A program made the translations under genes and the position numbers. A stretch of DNA of 64,000 bases from the NCBI GenBank assembly GCA_041521345.1, contig JBGOHB010000025.1; one strand, given 5' to 3'. The notes under the pieces were generated by a model. The model was not told the origin of the DNA. It worked only from the letters and a program-made list of their open reading frames with translations, and made no database searches. Positions 8,496 through 17,977 of this stretch are shown here, one piece after another (position 1 is the stretch's first letter; each line of letters starts with the position of its first letter). Source of the stretch: Virgibacillus_N oceani_A (lineage in GTDB: Bacteria > Bacillota > Bacilli > Bacillales > Amphibacillaceae).

Positions 8496-9440
8496 CTAAA
8501 TCATCCGCTTCCCTTTCATAAATTGCAGCATGAGATATGCCGCTACCCTGCTTGTCATATTACGAAAATCAATCGTTGGATCCATTTCCACCATATCCAT
8601 TGCTTTCACTTTTTCCTGTTTACCTGCAAATAAAATCCCCTCCAGCAAAGTCTTCGAGTCCATGCCTCCTGGCCCAATCGCCGGACAGCCTGGTGCAAAT
8701 GCCTGATCAAGCACATCCATATCAACCGACACATAAATACAATCGGTTTGTTCAGAAAGCCTTTGCAACTCTTTTTCCATTATTTTCACCAGGGTCATAC
8801 TTTCAACTTCTTTCATCGTGTAAACTGAAACCCCTTGCGCTTTGGCATATTCATCATAAGCAAAAGCGTTCGTAAAGTCACGGATTCCTATTTGCACTAG
8901 GTGCTCTCCTTTAACCACCTGATCTGTAAGCAAACGTCTGAAGGGAGTTCCATTTGTCGGTCCCCCGTCTTCTGTATTGCGTAAATCATGGTGGGCATCA
9001 AACTGAATAACACCAACTGTTTTTTTCTCAGCGAATGCTTTAATGGAGCCATAACTGATAGAATGATCCCCGCCTAGTATCATCCAATTATCTGCAGCTT
9101 CAGTAGCAAACACATCTGTTAAGCCTTCCTCCACCCGTTTATGATTCCCAATAACATCTGTCGGATTCATCATCACATCACCAAAATCCAAAATCCTGTC
9201 CGTTAACTGTAATTTTTCTTCTCCGGAATAAGTAGAATAACTTTGCAACGCATCACGAATCGTCTTCGGAGCAAAAGAGGCACCCGAATGGCTGATGGAA
9301 GGCTTGGAAAAGGGCACCCCTACAAGACCAAACGCTCCCTTCTCCCCGTTTTTCCAGTCCATCAGCAGTTCTTTAGCTTTTGTTGTATAACGATCCTTAA
9401 AAATCGCTTCTCCCGTAGGTTTTACATGGCGCAGTTCCAT
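8496..9440 (-). CDS. hutG: Formimidoylglutamase HutG
   Basis: Last step of this histidine pathway: hydrolyses N-formimidoyl-L-glutamate to glutamate and formamide. The ureohydrolase (arginase/agmatinase) manganese motifs are visible: GGDHS, FDAHHDLRN and VSVDMDVLDQAFAPG. Length 314 residues is normal. The start ATG overlaps the hutI stop as TAATG, showing tight translational coupling, and it is the last gene of the hut operon, followed by a terminator. Confidence 0.95.
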   Translation of the reverse strand: MELRHVKPTGEAIFKDRYTTKAKELLMDWKNGEKGAFGLVGVPFSKPSISHSGASFAPKTIRDALQSYSTYSGEEKLQLTDRILDFGDVMMNPTDVIGNHKRVEEGLTDVFATEAADNWMILGGDHSISYGSIKAFAEKKTVGVIQFDAHHDLRNTEDGGPTNGTPFRRLLTDQVVKGEHLVQIGIRDFTNAFAYDEYAKAQGVSVYTMKEVESMTLVKIMEKELQRLSEQTDCIYVSVDMDVLDQAFAPGCPAIGPGGMDSKTLLEGILFAGKQEKVKAMDMVEMDPTIDFRNMTSRVAAYLMLQFMKGKRMI

Positions 9441-10693
9441 TATCCAACTTCCTGCCTTTCATACAGCACGGTTCCATTTTTCACAACCGTGTTCACATGA
9501 TTTACCCCGTAATGATACGGAATATACATATGATTTGGCGCGTCCCAGATCACGATGTCTGCATTACCGCCTTCACGGATGCTTCCTGCTTCCGCTCCCT
9601 TGCCTATCGCGTGAGCTGCATTAATGGTAACTGCGTGCCAGATTTCAGCCGGTGACATTTTTAATTTCAAAGCAGCAAGCGTCATGATAAATTGCAGATT
9701 TTCCGTTACCGAACTGCCCGGGTTGAAATCAGTGGAAATCGCAATGGCAGCACCGGCATCAATCATTTCCCTTGCTCTTGCATAAGTTTCTTTTCCGAGA
9801 TAAAAGCTTGTTCCCGGCAGGATGACCCCGATGGTATTCGACTCACTCAATTGTTTAATCCCTTCATCTGTTGAAACAGCCAAGTGATCACTGCTTATTG
9901 CACCCATTTCCACTGCCAGCTGTGTTCCTCCAAGCGGATCAATTTCATCGGCGTGAATCTTCACATCAAATCCTTTATCCTTCGCCTTTTGTAAAAACGT
10001 TCTTGACTGCTCTACCGTAAAAACGCCGGTTTCTGTAAAAATATCCACAAATGCTGCTAGATTTTCCGCTTTGATTTGATCAAATAACTCTGCCATTTCA
10101 TCCAAAAATGCATCCGGATCTTCTTTATATTCTTTTGGAATGGCATGGGCGCCTAAGTATGTGGATACGATATCAAGTGCATGTTTTTCATTCGCCTCTT
10201 TTACTACCCTAAGCTGCTTCAGCTCTGTTTCTTTATTCAGCCCGTAGCCGCTCTTGGCTTCTACTGTTGTGATCCCGTAGGTTGCCATGCGGTCAAGGTG
10301 GAACATAGCTTTTTCCAGCAATTCTGCTTCTGTCGCTTCTCGTGTTGCTTCAACAGTAGATAAAATGCCGCCGCCCTGCTTTAAAATCTCCAAATACGGG
10401 ACTCCCTGCTGTTTCAGTGCCATCTCGCCTTCACGAGAACCGCCAAAAACAAGGTGGGTATGCGCTTCAACAAGGCCAGGTGTGACAAGTCTCCCTTTCG
10501 CATCAATCACACGCCTGGCTTCCATGCCAACAGCATCATCAGCGTGACCGAGCCAGGCAACCTCTTCCCCCTTCACAGCGATGGCCATATTTTCAGAAAT
10601 AAGTAGGTCATTCATTTCCGCTCCCTTTACCGGTACGGCTTTGTCCATTGTTAAAAGTTCTCCTATGTTCGTTATTAGTGTATCGACCTGCAT
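9440..10693 (-). CDS. hutI: Imidazolonepropionase HutI
   Basis: Third enzyme of histidine degradation, opening 4-imidazolone-5-propionate to N-formimidoyl-glutamate. The amidohydrolase metal motif VEAHTHLVFGG, the HADEIDPLGG region and STDFNPGS are all present; 417 residues is the standard length. It is the third gene of hutHUIG, 14 bases after hutU and overlapping hutG at its end. Confidence 0.96.
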   Translation of the reverse strand: MQVDTLITNIGELLTMDKAVPVKGAEMNDLLISENMAIAVKGEEVAWLGHADDAVGMEARRVIDAKGRLVTPGLVEAHTHLVFGGSREGEMALKQQGVPYLEILKQGGGILSTVEATREATEAELLEKAMFHLDRMATYGITTVEAKSGYGLNKETELKQLRVVKEANEKHALDIVSTYLGAHAIPKEYKEDPDAFLDEMAELFDQIKAENLAAFVDIFTETGVFTVEQSRTFLQKAKDKGFDVKIHADEIDPLGGTQLAVEMGAISSDHLAVSTDEGIKQLSESNTIGVILPGTSFYLGKETYARAREMIDAGAAIAISTDFNPGSSVTENLQFIMTLAALKLKMSPAEIWHAVTINAAHAIGKGAEAGSIREGGNADIVIWDAPNHMYIPYHYGVNHVNTVVKNGTVLYERQEVG

Positions 10694-10707
10694 GTTCCTT
10701 CCCCTTT

Positions 10708-12357
10708 CTATTCCTCTTTCATTGGTAATCGGATATCGTTATTTCCAGCAAAATGGATCGCGGATTCATAGCCTGCATCCGCATGGCGGATTACTCCCAT
10801 TCCCGGATCTGTTGTCAAGACGCGTTCCAGCCGCTCCCTGGCAAGTTCCGTACCGTCTGCAACCGCAACTATCCCGGCATGAAGCGAGTAGCCCATCCCG
10901 ACACCGCCGCCATGATGAAAGGAAATCCAGGATCCGCCTGCTGCTGTGTTTACGAGGGCATTTAATACAGCCCAGTCAGCCACCGCATCACTCCCGTCTC
11001 TCATCCCCTCCGTCTCTCTGTTGGGCGAGGCAACCGAACCACTGTCCAGGTGGTCCCGGCCTATGACAACAGGCGCTTTGATCTCCCCTTTCCTCACCAA
11101 TTCATTGATCGCCAGTCCCATTTTCATCCTTTCCCCGTAGCCTAGCCAGCAGATCCTTGACGGCAGCCCTTGAAAAGACACCTTTTTCCGAGCCATATCG
11201 ATCCAGCGGGTCAGCGCCTCATTTTCAGGAAAAAGTTCTTTAATCAGCTCATCGGTACGGTAAATATCCTCCGGGTCTCCGGATAGTGCTGCCCAGCGGA
11301 ACGGACCTTTTCCCTCAGTGAACAACGGGCGTATAAATGCAGGTACAAAGCCCGGAAAATCAAATGCCTCATGCAAGCCTTCATCGCTTGCCACCTGCCG
11401 GATGTTATTCCCGTAGTCAAAAACAATAGAACCGTTTTTCTGAAAATTCAACATGGCTTCTATATGGGTCTTCATGTTGCTTTTGGTTAATTTTGTATAG
11501 TTGTCCGGATGATTTTCGCGTAAATTTTCCGCCTCTTCCAACGAATAGCCAACAGGAATATAGCCGTTTAACGGATCATGTGCTGATGTTTGGTCTGTAA
11601 CAATATCAATTTGGATATCTTTTTCCAGCAGTTGATGATGGATTTCTGCAGCATTTCCGACCAGTCCAATGGATAGAGGTGCTCCTTGTTGTTTTGCCTC
11701 CGTTGCCAGCCGAACAGCTTCAGCAAGAGAATGTGTCATAATGTCACAATAAGAGGTTTGCAGTCGCTTTTCAATGCGGTTTTCATCTACCTCAACCGCG
11801 ATCACTACTCCCTCATTCATCGTAACTGCCAAGGGCTGAGCTCCTCCCATTCCCCCGAGACCTGCCGTTAATGTAATGGTATGTTTCAAAGATCCATTGA
11901 AATGTTTTTTTGCAAGTGCGGCAAATGTTTCGTACGTCCCCTGCAAAATCCCCTGTGTACCGATATAAATCCAGCTTCCGGCTGTCATTTGCCCATACAT
12001 CATCAATCCTTGTTTATCCAGCTCATGAAAATGCTCCCAATTTGCCCATTTTGGAACCAGCACAGAATTGGATAAAAGTACACGCGGCGCATTTTTATGT
12101 GTTCTAAAAACGCCAACAGGCTTGCCGGATTGGATCAGCATCGTTTCATCATTTTTTAATGTCCGCAGTGTTCTGACGATCGCATCAAAAGCCTCCCAAT
12201 TTCTTGCAGCTTTTCCAATTCCGCCATAAACGACCAGTTCGTCCGGTTTTTCTGCGACTTCTGGGTCAAGGTTATTGTAAAGCATTCGCAATGCCGCCTC
12301 TTGCTCCCAGCCTTGGCATTCCAGCTCGAGTCCTTTTTTTGCTTTTATATTGCGCAT
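10708..12357 (-). CDS. hutU: Urocanate hydratase HutU
   Basis: Second enzyme of histidine degradation, converting urocanate to imidazolonepropionate with tightly bound NAD+. At 549 residues it is full length; TLTAGLGGMGGAQPLA (nucleotide-binding region) and the conserved cysteine segment SRICWLGYGER are visible. It has a clear AGGAGG site and follows hutH by 31 bases on the same strand. Confidence 0.97.
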   Translation of the reverse strand: MRNIKAKKGLELECQGWEQEAALRMLYNNLDPEVAEKPDELVVYGGIGKAARNWEAFDAIVRTLRTLKNDETMLIQSGKPVGVFRTHKNAPRVLLSNSVLVPKWANWEHFHELDKQGLMMYGQMTAGSWIYIGTQGILQGTYETFAALAKKHFNGSLKHTITLTAGLGGMGGAQPLAVTMNEGVVIAVEVDENRIEKRLQTSYCDIMTHSLAEAVRLATEAKQQGAPLSIGLVGNAAEIHHQLLEKDIQIDIVTDQTSAHDPLNGYIPVGYSLEEAENLRENHPDNYTKLTKSNMKTHIEAMLNFQKNGSIVFDYGNNIRQVASDEGLHEAFDFPGFVPAFIRPLFTEGKGPFRWAALSGDPEDIYRTDELIKELFPENEALTRWIDMARKKVSFQGLPSRICWLGYGERMKMGLAINELVRKGEIKAPVVIGRDHLDSGSVASPNRETEGMRDGSDAVADWAVLNALVNTAAGGSWISFHHGGGVGMGYSLHAGIVAVADGTELARERLERVLTTDPGMGVIRHADAGYESAIHFAGNNDIRLPMKEE

Positions 12358-12388
12358 AAATAGCTACCTCCTTCCTTTTTTTAAAGCA

Positions 12389-13909
12389 TCAATGCAATGA
12401 AGAAAAGCTTTCCTGACGGATATAACTTTCATCTGCTTCCTTCAGCCATTTCGTCAATTTTTCAATATCAGTAGAAAAAATTCTATCTTTATCAATGCTT
12501 GGCACGAATACCCGCCCCTTATCATATAACGCTCTTGTTGCTGTGCTCATTTTTTCAATACCACGATATTCTGCAGCCTGCATAGCACATATTAATTCCA
12601 TGGAAATAACACGCCTTGTATTGGCAAGCATTTGATATGCATGGCGCGCAGCAATCGTCCCCATGCTGACATGGTCCTCCTGGTTAGCCGATGAGGGAAT
12701 TGAATCCACACTTGCCGGATGTGCTAAAGTTTTATTTTCCGACACAAGCGCTGCTGCACTATACTGGATAATCATTGCTCCTGATTCCAAACCCGGATTT
12801 GGACTCAGAAACGGCGGAAGATCATTCAGTTGCGGGTTGACTAATCTTTCCAGACGTCTTTCGGCTATATTTGCCAGTTCAGCAATCGCCAGCTTAAAAA
12901 AATCCATGGCAAGTGCCACAGGCTCGCCGTGAAAATTGCCGCCTGATATCACTTTTTCTGTTTCTGTAAAAATCAGTGGATTATCTGTCACTGCATTCAT
13001 CTCTGTTTCTATCAGTTGCTTCACGTAATGAAAAGATTGCCAGCAGGCACCAAGCACTTGGGGAATACAGCGTATAGAATAGGCATCCTGCACTCGCTCC
13101 TCCCCTTGTTTTGTCGTTAATTTGCTGTCACTCAAATGGCTGCGAATGCGTCCAGCAGTGCTTATCTGTTCTTTATGCCCGCGTGCCTTATGCAGTTCTG
13201 CATCAAAAGGGTCCATAATGCCGCCTACCCCTTCTATTGTCATGGCAGCAATTTTTTCACTTTGATATAGCAGTTTTTCTATTTCAATTATGGTAATGAT
13301 GCCAACTGCCGTCATTGCCTGCGTGCCGTTAATTAACGCCAGCCCTTCCTTTGCTTTTAATGTTAAAGTCTCGAGGCCCGCCTCGGCCATAGCCGCTGAT
13401 GCTGTCATTCGTTTCCCTTCGAAATAAACTTCCCCTTCTCCAAGAAGTGCCAACACCAGATGCGCGAGTGGTGCAAGATCACCGCTGGCTCCCAGGGAAC
13501 CCTGCTGTGGAATAACCGGATGAATCCCGGCATTGATAAAATCTATCAGCTGCTGCAGCACTTCCACTCGCACACCCGAAAATCCCTGTGCCAATGCATT
13601 GGCTCGAAGCAAGAGCATTGTACGGCTGATTTCCTCGGAAAATGGCTCCCCTACCCCGCAAGCATGCGAGTGAATCAGATTCAGCTGCAGTTCATCCAGA
13701 TCCTTTTCTTCTATAATGACATCACTAAATTTCCCGAACCCTGTGTTAATGCCATACATTGTTTTCTTTTCCGCAATCATTTTTTCTACCACACGTCTGT
13801 TTTCTTTTATTTTTACCGAAGCTTCTCTCGCTAATTGAACATGTTCATGATGGAAAATCACCTGCTCTGCCTCGTTCCAAGTCAATGTTTTCCCTGTTAA
13901 TATAACCAT
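12389..13909 (-). CDS. hutH: Histidine ammonia-lyase HutH
   Basis: First enzyme of histidine degradation, producing trans-urocanate and ammonia. GSLGASGDLAPLAHL contains the Ala-Ser-Gly triad that cyclises to the MIO prosthetic group; GTQAM and SSANQEDHVSMG are other family signatures. At 506 residues it is complete. It is the first gene of the hut operon. In B. subtilis hutP precedes hutH; here there is no hutP next door, only a leader with a terminator hairpin and a cre-like site. Confidence 0.97.
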   Translation of the reverse strand: MVILTGKTLTWNEAEQVIFHHEHVQLAREASVKIKENRRVVEKMIAEKKTMYGINTGFGKFSDVIIEEKDLDELQLNLIHSHACGVGEPFSEEISRTMLLLRANALAQGFSGVRVEVLQQLIDFINAGIHPVIPQQGSLGASGDLAPLAHLVLALLGEGEVYFEGKRMTASAAMAEAGLETLTLKAKEGLALINGTQAMTAVGIITIIEIEKLLYQSEKIAAMTIEGVGGIMDPFDAELHKARGHKEQISTAGRIRSHLSDSKLTTKQGEERVQDAYSIRCIPQVLGACWQSFHYVKQLIETEMNAVTDNPLIFTETEKVISGGNFHGEPVALAMDFFKLAIAELANIAERRLERLVNPQLNDLPPFLSPNPGLESGAMIIQYSAAALVSENKTLAHPASVDSIPSSANQEDHVSMGTIAARHAYQMLANTRRVISMELICAMQAAEYRGIEKMSTATRALYDKGRVFVPSIDKDRIFSTDIEKLTKWLKEADESYIRQESFSSLH

Positions 13910-13950
13910 GTTACACCCCCGCAGTATTGCTTTAACAGAATAAAGCAGAA

Positions 13951-13988
13951 AAAATAAAAGGAGGCGTTGGATTAAACCACGCCTCCTG
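13951..13988 (-). terminator. Leader terminator (attenuator) in front of hutH
   Basis: On the minus strand AGGAGGCG/CGCCTCCT arms (13980-13987 and 13959-13966) with two further pairs around a short loop are followed by a long U-rich tract. It lies between the predicted hut promoter and hutH, so it can stop transcription before the operon. In B. subtilis the equivalent hairpin is overcome by HutP with histidine. I find no spaced NAG-triplet HutP site in this leader. Confidence 0.75.
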
Positions 13989-14048
13989 CATATTCTATGT
14001 ATTTATTTAATGGTCTGCTTAGACAGCACATTGCAAACACCTCAAAGT

Positions 14049-14086
14049 TATAAATATATTGACTTCTTACATTGTAAGCGTTTTCT
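14049..14086 (-). promoter_or_regulatory. hut operon promoter with overlapping cre-like site
   Basis: Minus-strand TTACAA (complement of 14072-14077), 17-base spacer, TTTATA (complement of 14049-14054). TGTAAGCGTTTTCT at 14073-14086 matches the CcpA operator consensus apart from the last base and covers the -35, which suggests catabolite repression of histidine use. Confidence 0.6.
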
Positions 14087-14291
14087 AAATGAAAATCAAG
14101 TGTGTTGTGATGCTGCGATTATATGGTCCGGTTTCTCTTGAACAACAGCCTGTTTCATGATAATCTTTCTTAAACACCACACATGACTAGTCAAATTTAT
14201 TTTGGGCAATTTAAGTATATCATTATTTGTTTCCAGTTATTAACGATTTCAAAGAACAAACTAAATTATTTTTTGAATGGGAAGGAAGTTT

Positions 14292-15785
14292 ATGAAGAAA
14301 AGAGAGTCGTATAAAAATCCAGTATTTTTTACTTCTGCAATTATCGTTGGTTTATTAGTGATCATTGGAGCATTCATGCCAGAACAATTTGGTGCGGTTT
14401 CGCAAACACTTTTCGATTTTACAACTATAAACTTTGGGTGGTTTTATTTACTTGCCGTTTTCATTATCATTCTATTCCTTGTTGGTATTTCTATCAGTAA
14501 ACACGGGAAAACGCGATTAGGCCCATCTGATTCGCGGCCGGAATACCCATTTTTCACATGGATTGGCATGTTGTTTTCGGCTGGTTTTGGGGTATCCCTT
14601 GTTTTCTGGAGCGTTGCAGAGCCGATGAGTCATTTTTTTGTTCCACCGTTTCCCGAACTGGAAGCGCTGACGGAAGAAACTGCAAGAGTAGCCATGGGGT
14701 ATTCCTTTTTTCACTGGGGGATCAGCCAGTGGGCGGTTTTTGCACTTGCAGGACTGGCGATCGCTTTTCTCCAATTTAGAAGAAACAGAAGCGGGCTGGT
14801 TTCTGCAGCAATAGAACCAGTAGTTGGCAAAAACAAGACAGTAGCAAATACGGTTAATATTTTGGCGGTAATAGCTACCGTTATGGGGGTAGCAACAACT
14901 GTCGGCCTCTCGTTTATTCAGCTGAACGGAGGGTTATCATCCGTATTTAATATACCAAATCACATTGGCATACAGGTTGTTATAGCACTTGTCATGCTGG
15001 CGGCATATCTGACTTCCAGTGTAACGGGGCTCGATAAAGGAATTAAATGGCTAAGCAATATCAATTTGGGATTGGCTCTTTTAATTATGGTCATTGTATT
15101 TATCTTAGGCCCAACCGTATTTATTTTAAACACATTTGTACTCGGCATGGGTGATTATATTACCAGTTTTGTACAGTACAGCTTGCGTCTCTCCCCGTAT
15201 ACCGGCGGTGATTGGGTTTATGACTGGACCATATTCTACTGGGCATGGGCGATTGCCTGGTCCCCATTTGTAGGAGCATTTGTTGCACGCGTATCCAGAG
15301 GCAGAACCATTCGGGAATTTGTTGCTGGTGTCATGGTCGTACCCCCGGCAATTGCCTGTGTCTGGATAGCAGTATTTGGCGGTACAGCGATTTATAGTGA
15401 TTTGAATAATGGAACGCAAATTGCCGAAGCTGTAGACGAAGATGTAACGGTAGCCCTGTTTGAAGCCTTGGGTGTTGTACCGTTTACGGATATTCTTTCT
15501 ATTATATCCATTTTGCTTATTTTTACATTTATGGTAACCTCCGCTGACTCAGCTTCTTATATTCTGGGCAGTATGACATCAAAGGGAACCTTGAATCCTA
15601 TGCTGATCACCAAAATTATCTGGGGTGTCCTTATCACAGCTATTGCCCTTGTATTATTATTCACTGGTGGACTTGAGGCATTGCAGACTGCATCATTAAC
15701 AGCAGCATTGCCATTCACCGTTATTCTCCTGATTATGCTTGTTTCGATATTTAAAGGGGTAAAAGATAAAAAAGGTGAAAAGTAA
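14292..15785 (+). CDS. BCCT-family transporter (OpuD/BetT-like betaine or choline carrier)
   Basis: Secondary transporter for glycine betaine, choline or carnitine, 497 residues with 12 membrane segments. The family signature is the tryptophan-rich stretch DWTIFYWAWAIAWSPFVGAF, and GMLFSAGFGVSLVFWSVAEP is the conserved glycine-rich segment. I start at ATG 14292 behind GGAAGGAAG rather than the ATG at 14277 that overlaps it. It is divergent from hut and has its own terminator. Osmoprotectant uptake fits a salt-tolerant host; the exact substrate is not determinable. Confidence 0.92.
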   Translation: MKKRESYKNPVFFTSAIIVGLLVIIGAFMPEQFGAVSQTLFDFTTINFGWFYLLAVFIIILFLVGISISKHGKTRLGPSDSRPEYPFFTWIGMLFSAGFGVSLVFWSVAEPMSHFFVPPFPELEALTEETARVAMGYSFFHWGISQWAVFALAGLAIAFLQFRRNRSGLVSAAIEPVVGKNKTVANTVNILAVIATVMGVATTVGLSFIQLNGGLSSVFNIPNHIGIQVVIALVMLAAYLTSSVTGLDKGIKWLSNINLGLALLIMVIVFILGPTVFILNTFVLGMGDYITSFVQYSLRLSPYTGGDWVYDWTIFYWAWAIAWSPFVGAFVARVSRGRTIREFVAGVMVVPPAIACVWIAVFGGTAIYSDLNNGTQIAEAVDEDVTVALFEALGVVPFTDILSIISILLIFTFMVTSADSASYILGSMTSKGTLNPMLITKIIWGVLITAIALVLLFTGGLEALQTASLTAALPFTVILLIMLVSIFKGVKDKKGEK

Positions 15786-15794
15786 ACACATAAG

Positions 15795-15831
15795 AAAGCA
15801 GCTAAAAGATCATTCTTTTAGCTGCTTTTTA
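15795..15831 (+). terminator. Terminator of the BCCT transporter
   Basis: AAAGCAGCTAAAAG (15795-15808) pairs with CTTTTAGCTGCTTT (15815-15828), followed by T residues. Confidence 0.9.
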
Positions 15832-15954
15832 TAATTTACAGAAGCTGGAAGACACTAATTCAACACGACCTAAACCAAGCTTTTACGATCCTTCATCACC
15901 CGTTTGAGAAACATCTTTATTGCAGGTGGGAAATTTTATTGTTACTTACCATTT

Positions 15955-16172
15955 TTATTTATTTTTGTAAAAATCAATAACAGCTATAGCCGATGCCACA
16001 ACCTCATTCGGAAGATCCTTTGGCGAAATTACATTGATTTTATTTCCGAATCCTAATATAAACTCGATAGCCTCTTGCTTATCATTAAATCTTAAAGTAG
16101 CTGGGATCCATTTACCTGCATTCTGGTTTTCTGTTTTTATCGGGTCTTCGGAATATATAGTGGAATTACTAT
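15955..16172 (-). pseudogene. C-terminal remnant of a WYL-domain (YafY-type) regulator
   Basis: The minus strand between 16160 and 15955 still reads as about 65 residues (GKWIPATLRFNDKQEAIEFI, then a stretch ending AVIDFYKNK and a stop) that match the end of YafY/WYL-type transcription factors. There is no start codon and an in-frame stop lies just upstream; the HTH and most of the WYL domain are missing. In many bacilli such regulators sit beside GyrI-like domain genes, as here. Identification rests on pattern recognition. Confidence 0.5.
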
Positions 16173-16322
16173 TTTAATTACTTGATAAAAATCACATCAT
16201 AAATCGGATTATATAGTGGAATAATGGATTAATTAAACCATACTATAGTCAAAATCTTTTAAAAAAGAACTTGAAAAACATTTTAAATCGAATTACCTTA
16301 TCTAAGAAAGGAGGATTAAAAT

Positions 16323-16772
16323 ATGAAAATAACTATTGAAGAATTACCTGAATCAAGGATTGCTTATTTCCGAAATGTTAGGGAGTATGGTGAAAAGCAA
16401 AACAAAGAATTAATGGAGAATTTTAAAATGTGGGCAAAATCGAATGGTGTATTTGATAATTCTACAATTTTAGGTATACCGCAAGATAATCCAGAGATTA
16501 CTCCTAAAGAGGAATGTCGTTATGATGTTTGCGTTGTTATAAATAAAGATTTTAATGTGGAAAAACCAGCTCATGTTGGTGAATTTTCTGGTGGGAAATA
16601 CGCTGTTTTCTTGCTTGACCATACAAAAGAGGCAGTCAGTGAATTTTGGGGCAATATTTTTTCTGAGATAGAAAGAAATAATTTATCAATAAGAGAACGA
16701 CCAATTATAGAAAGATATACTTCACAAATGATTGATAATCATTTGTGTGAAATATTAGTTCCTATACAGTAA
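16323..16772 (+). CDS. GyrI-like (AraC effector-binding) small-molecule-binding protein
   Basis: A 149-residue stand-alone effector-binding domain of the GyrI/SbmC type. Typical features are the opening ITIEELPESRIAYFRNVREYG, the central YDVCVVI strand, GEFSGGKYAVF and the C-terminal LCEILVPI. The RBS AAGGAGG lies 8 bases before the ATG. There is no HTH, so it binds or sequesters ligands rather than DNA. The next DNA downstream is a dead transposase and upstream a WYL remnant, so this gene may be a survivor of a broken module. Confidence 0.8.
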   Translation: MKITIEELPESRIAYFRNVREYGEKQNKELMENFKMWAKSNGVFDNSTILGIPQDNPEITPKEECRYDVCVVINKDFNVEKPAHVGEFSGGKYAVFLLDHTKEAVSEFWGNIFSEIERNNLSIRERPIIERYTSQMIDNHLCEILVPIQ

Positions 16773-16807
16773 CGAAGCAGGGACATTTCCCACCTTCTGT
16801 TTAAAGG

Positions 16808-17708
16808 ATGAACAACATGACAGACCTACTATGTCTTGCAGATCTAACTGCAATTGAACCACCACAAGAAAATGACACCGATATGATGTTTAAAGTTGAA
16901 GCAGTCGAGCCACCTGAACGTTGTCCTGAATGTGGTTTTGACAAGTTGTACAAACACAGTTCAAGAAAGCAACTAATTATGGATTTGCCCATTCGTTTAA
17001 AGCGAGTGGGCTTACAATTGAACCGCAGACGATACAAGTGTCGTGAATGCGGATCTACCTTCTAGGAACGCCTAATATCCGTTGATGAAAAACGTAGTAT
17101 GACCAAAAGGCTTTTAAAGTCCATTCAAGAGCAATCCATGTCTCAGACCTTTGTAGATAGTCGCAGAAAGCGTTGGTGTTGACGAGAAAACCGTTAGGAA
17201 CGTCTTTAAGGATTATGTGACACTCAAAGAACGTGAATACCAGTTTGAGACTCCTAAATGGCTTGGGATAGACGAGATACATATTATTCGTAAACCTCGG
17301 CTTGTATTGACTAATGTTGAACGTATGACTATCTATGACATAAAGCCTAACCGTAACAAGGAAACAGTCATCCAACGTCTTTCAGAAATCAGTGACAGGA
17401 CTAATATTGAGTACGTCACAATGGATATGTGGAAGCCCTACAAAGACGCAGTGAACACTATCCTTCCACACGCTAAAGTTGTCGTAGATAAGTTCCATGT
17501 AGTTAGAATGGCTAATCAAGCATTAGATAACGTCAGAAAGTCTTTGAAAGCCCAAATGAGCCAAAAAGAAAGACGTACCCTTATGCGTGAAAGGTTTATC
17601 CTTCTAAAGTGTAAACACGATCTAATAGACCTCTCATTGAAAGAAACCAGAACCTTTAATCAGTTTGTTGAATTGCATTATGAAGTTAAAAAGGAAACGT
17701 CTGACTAG
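16808..17708 (+). mobile_element. Broken ISL3-family transposase
   Basis: The first 85 codons encode the ISL3 zinc-finger start (ERCPECGFDKLYKHSSRK ... RRRYKCRECGSTF) and end at a TAG (17063). Reading on in the same frame continues the protein (ERLISVDEKRS) until a frameshift near 17160, after which FKDYVTLKEREYQF and the catalytic region IDEIHI ... VTMDMWKPYKDAV ... DKFHVVRM run to 17708. The second half of the DDE domain is missing. So there is one nonsense codon, one frameshift and a 3' deletion. I could not identify terminal inverted repeats. Confidence 0.85.
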
Positions 17709-17842
17709 CCAAAAAAATATGTAAGCAATAGCATTCTTTTCGGGGTAGTTTTTCTTTCCCCTTTCTCAACAATATATAGCCCTAATATGGATATACGCTA
17801 GTCTTTATTAGGGGCATTGTCCCTTTTGTGGAAAATAAAAGC

Positions 17843-17882
17843 ATATACTTTCCAGTAGTTCAACGTCCGGAAAGTATATTTT
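17843..17882. terminator. Terminator hairpin beyond the ISL3 remnant
   Basis: ATATACTTTCC (17843-17853) pairs perfectly with GGAAAGTATAT (17869-17879), followed by TTTT. Leftward reading from the thioesterase gene would also meet it. Confidence 0.7.
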
Positions 17883-17977
17883 GTAATATTCTATGCTGCT
17901 CGGCAGTATGGCCGACTGAGGATGACCATTGCTGTGAAAGAAACATTATTATTGCCACTCAATAACAACTGATTGCC

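Noticed and set aside
10581..11066. 161-codon plus-strand frame over hutI/hutU
   Set aside because: Shadow of two well-conserved hut genes; composition (HSLHPHGGLLPFPDLLSRR) is typical of antisense translation.
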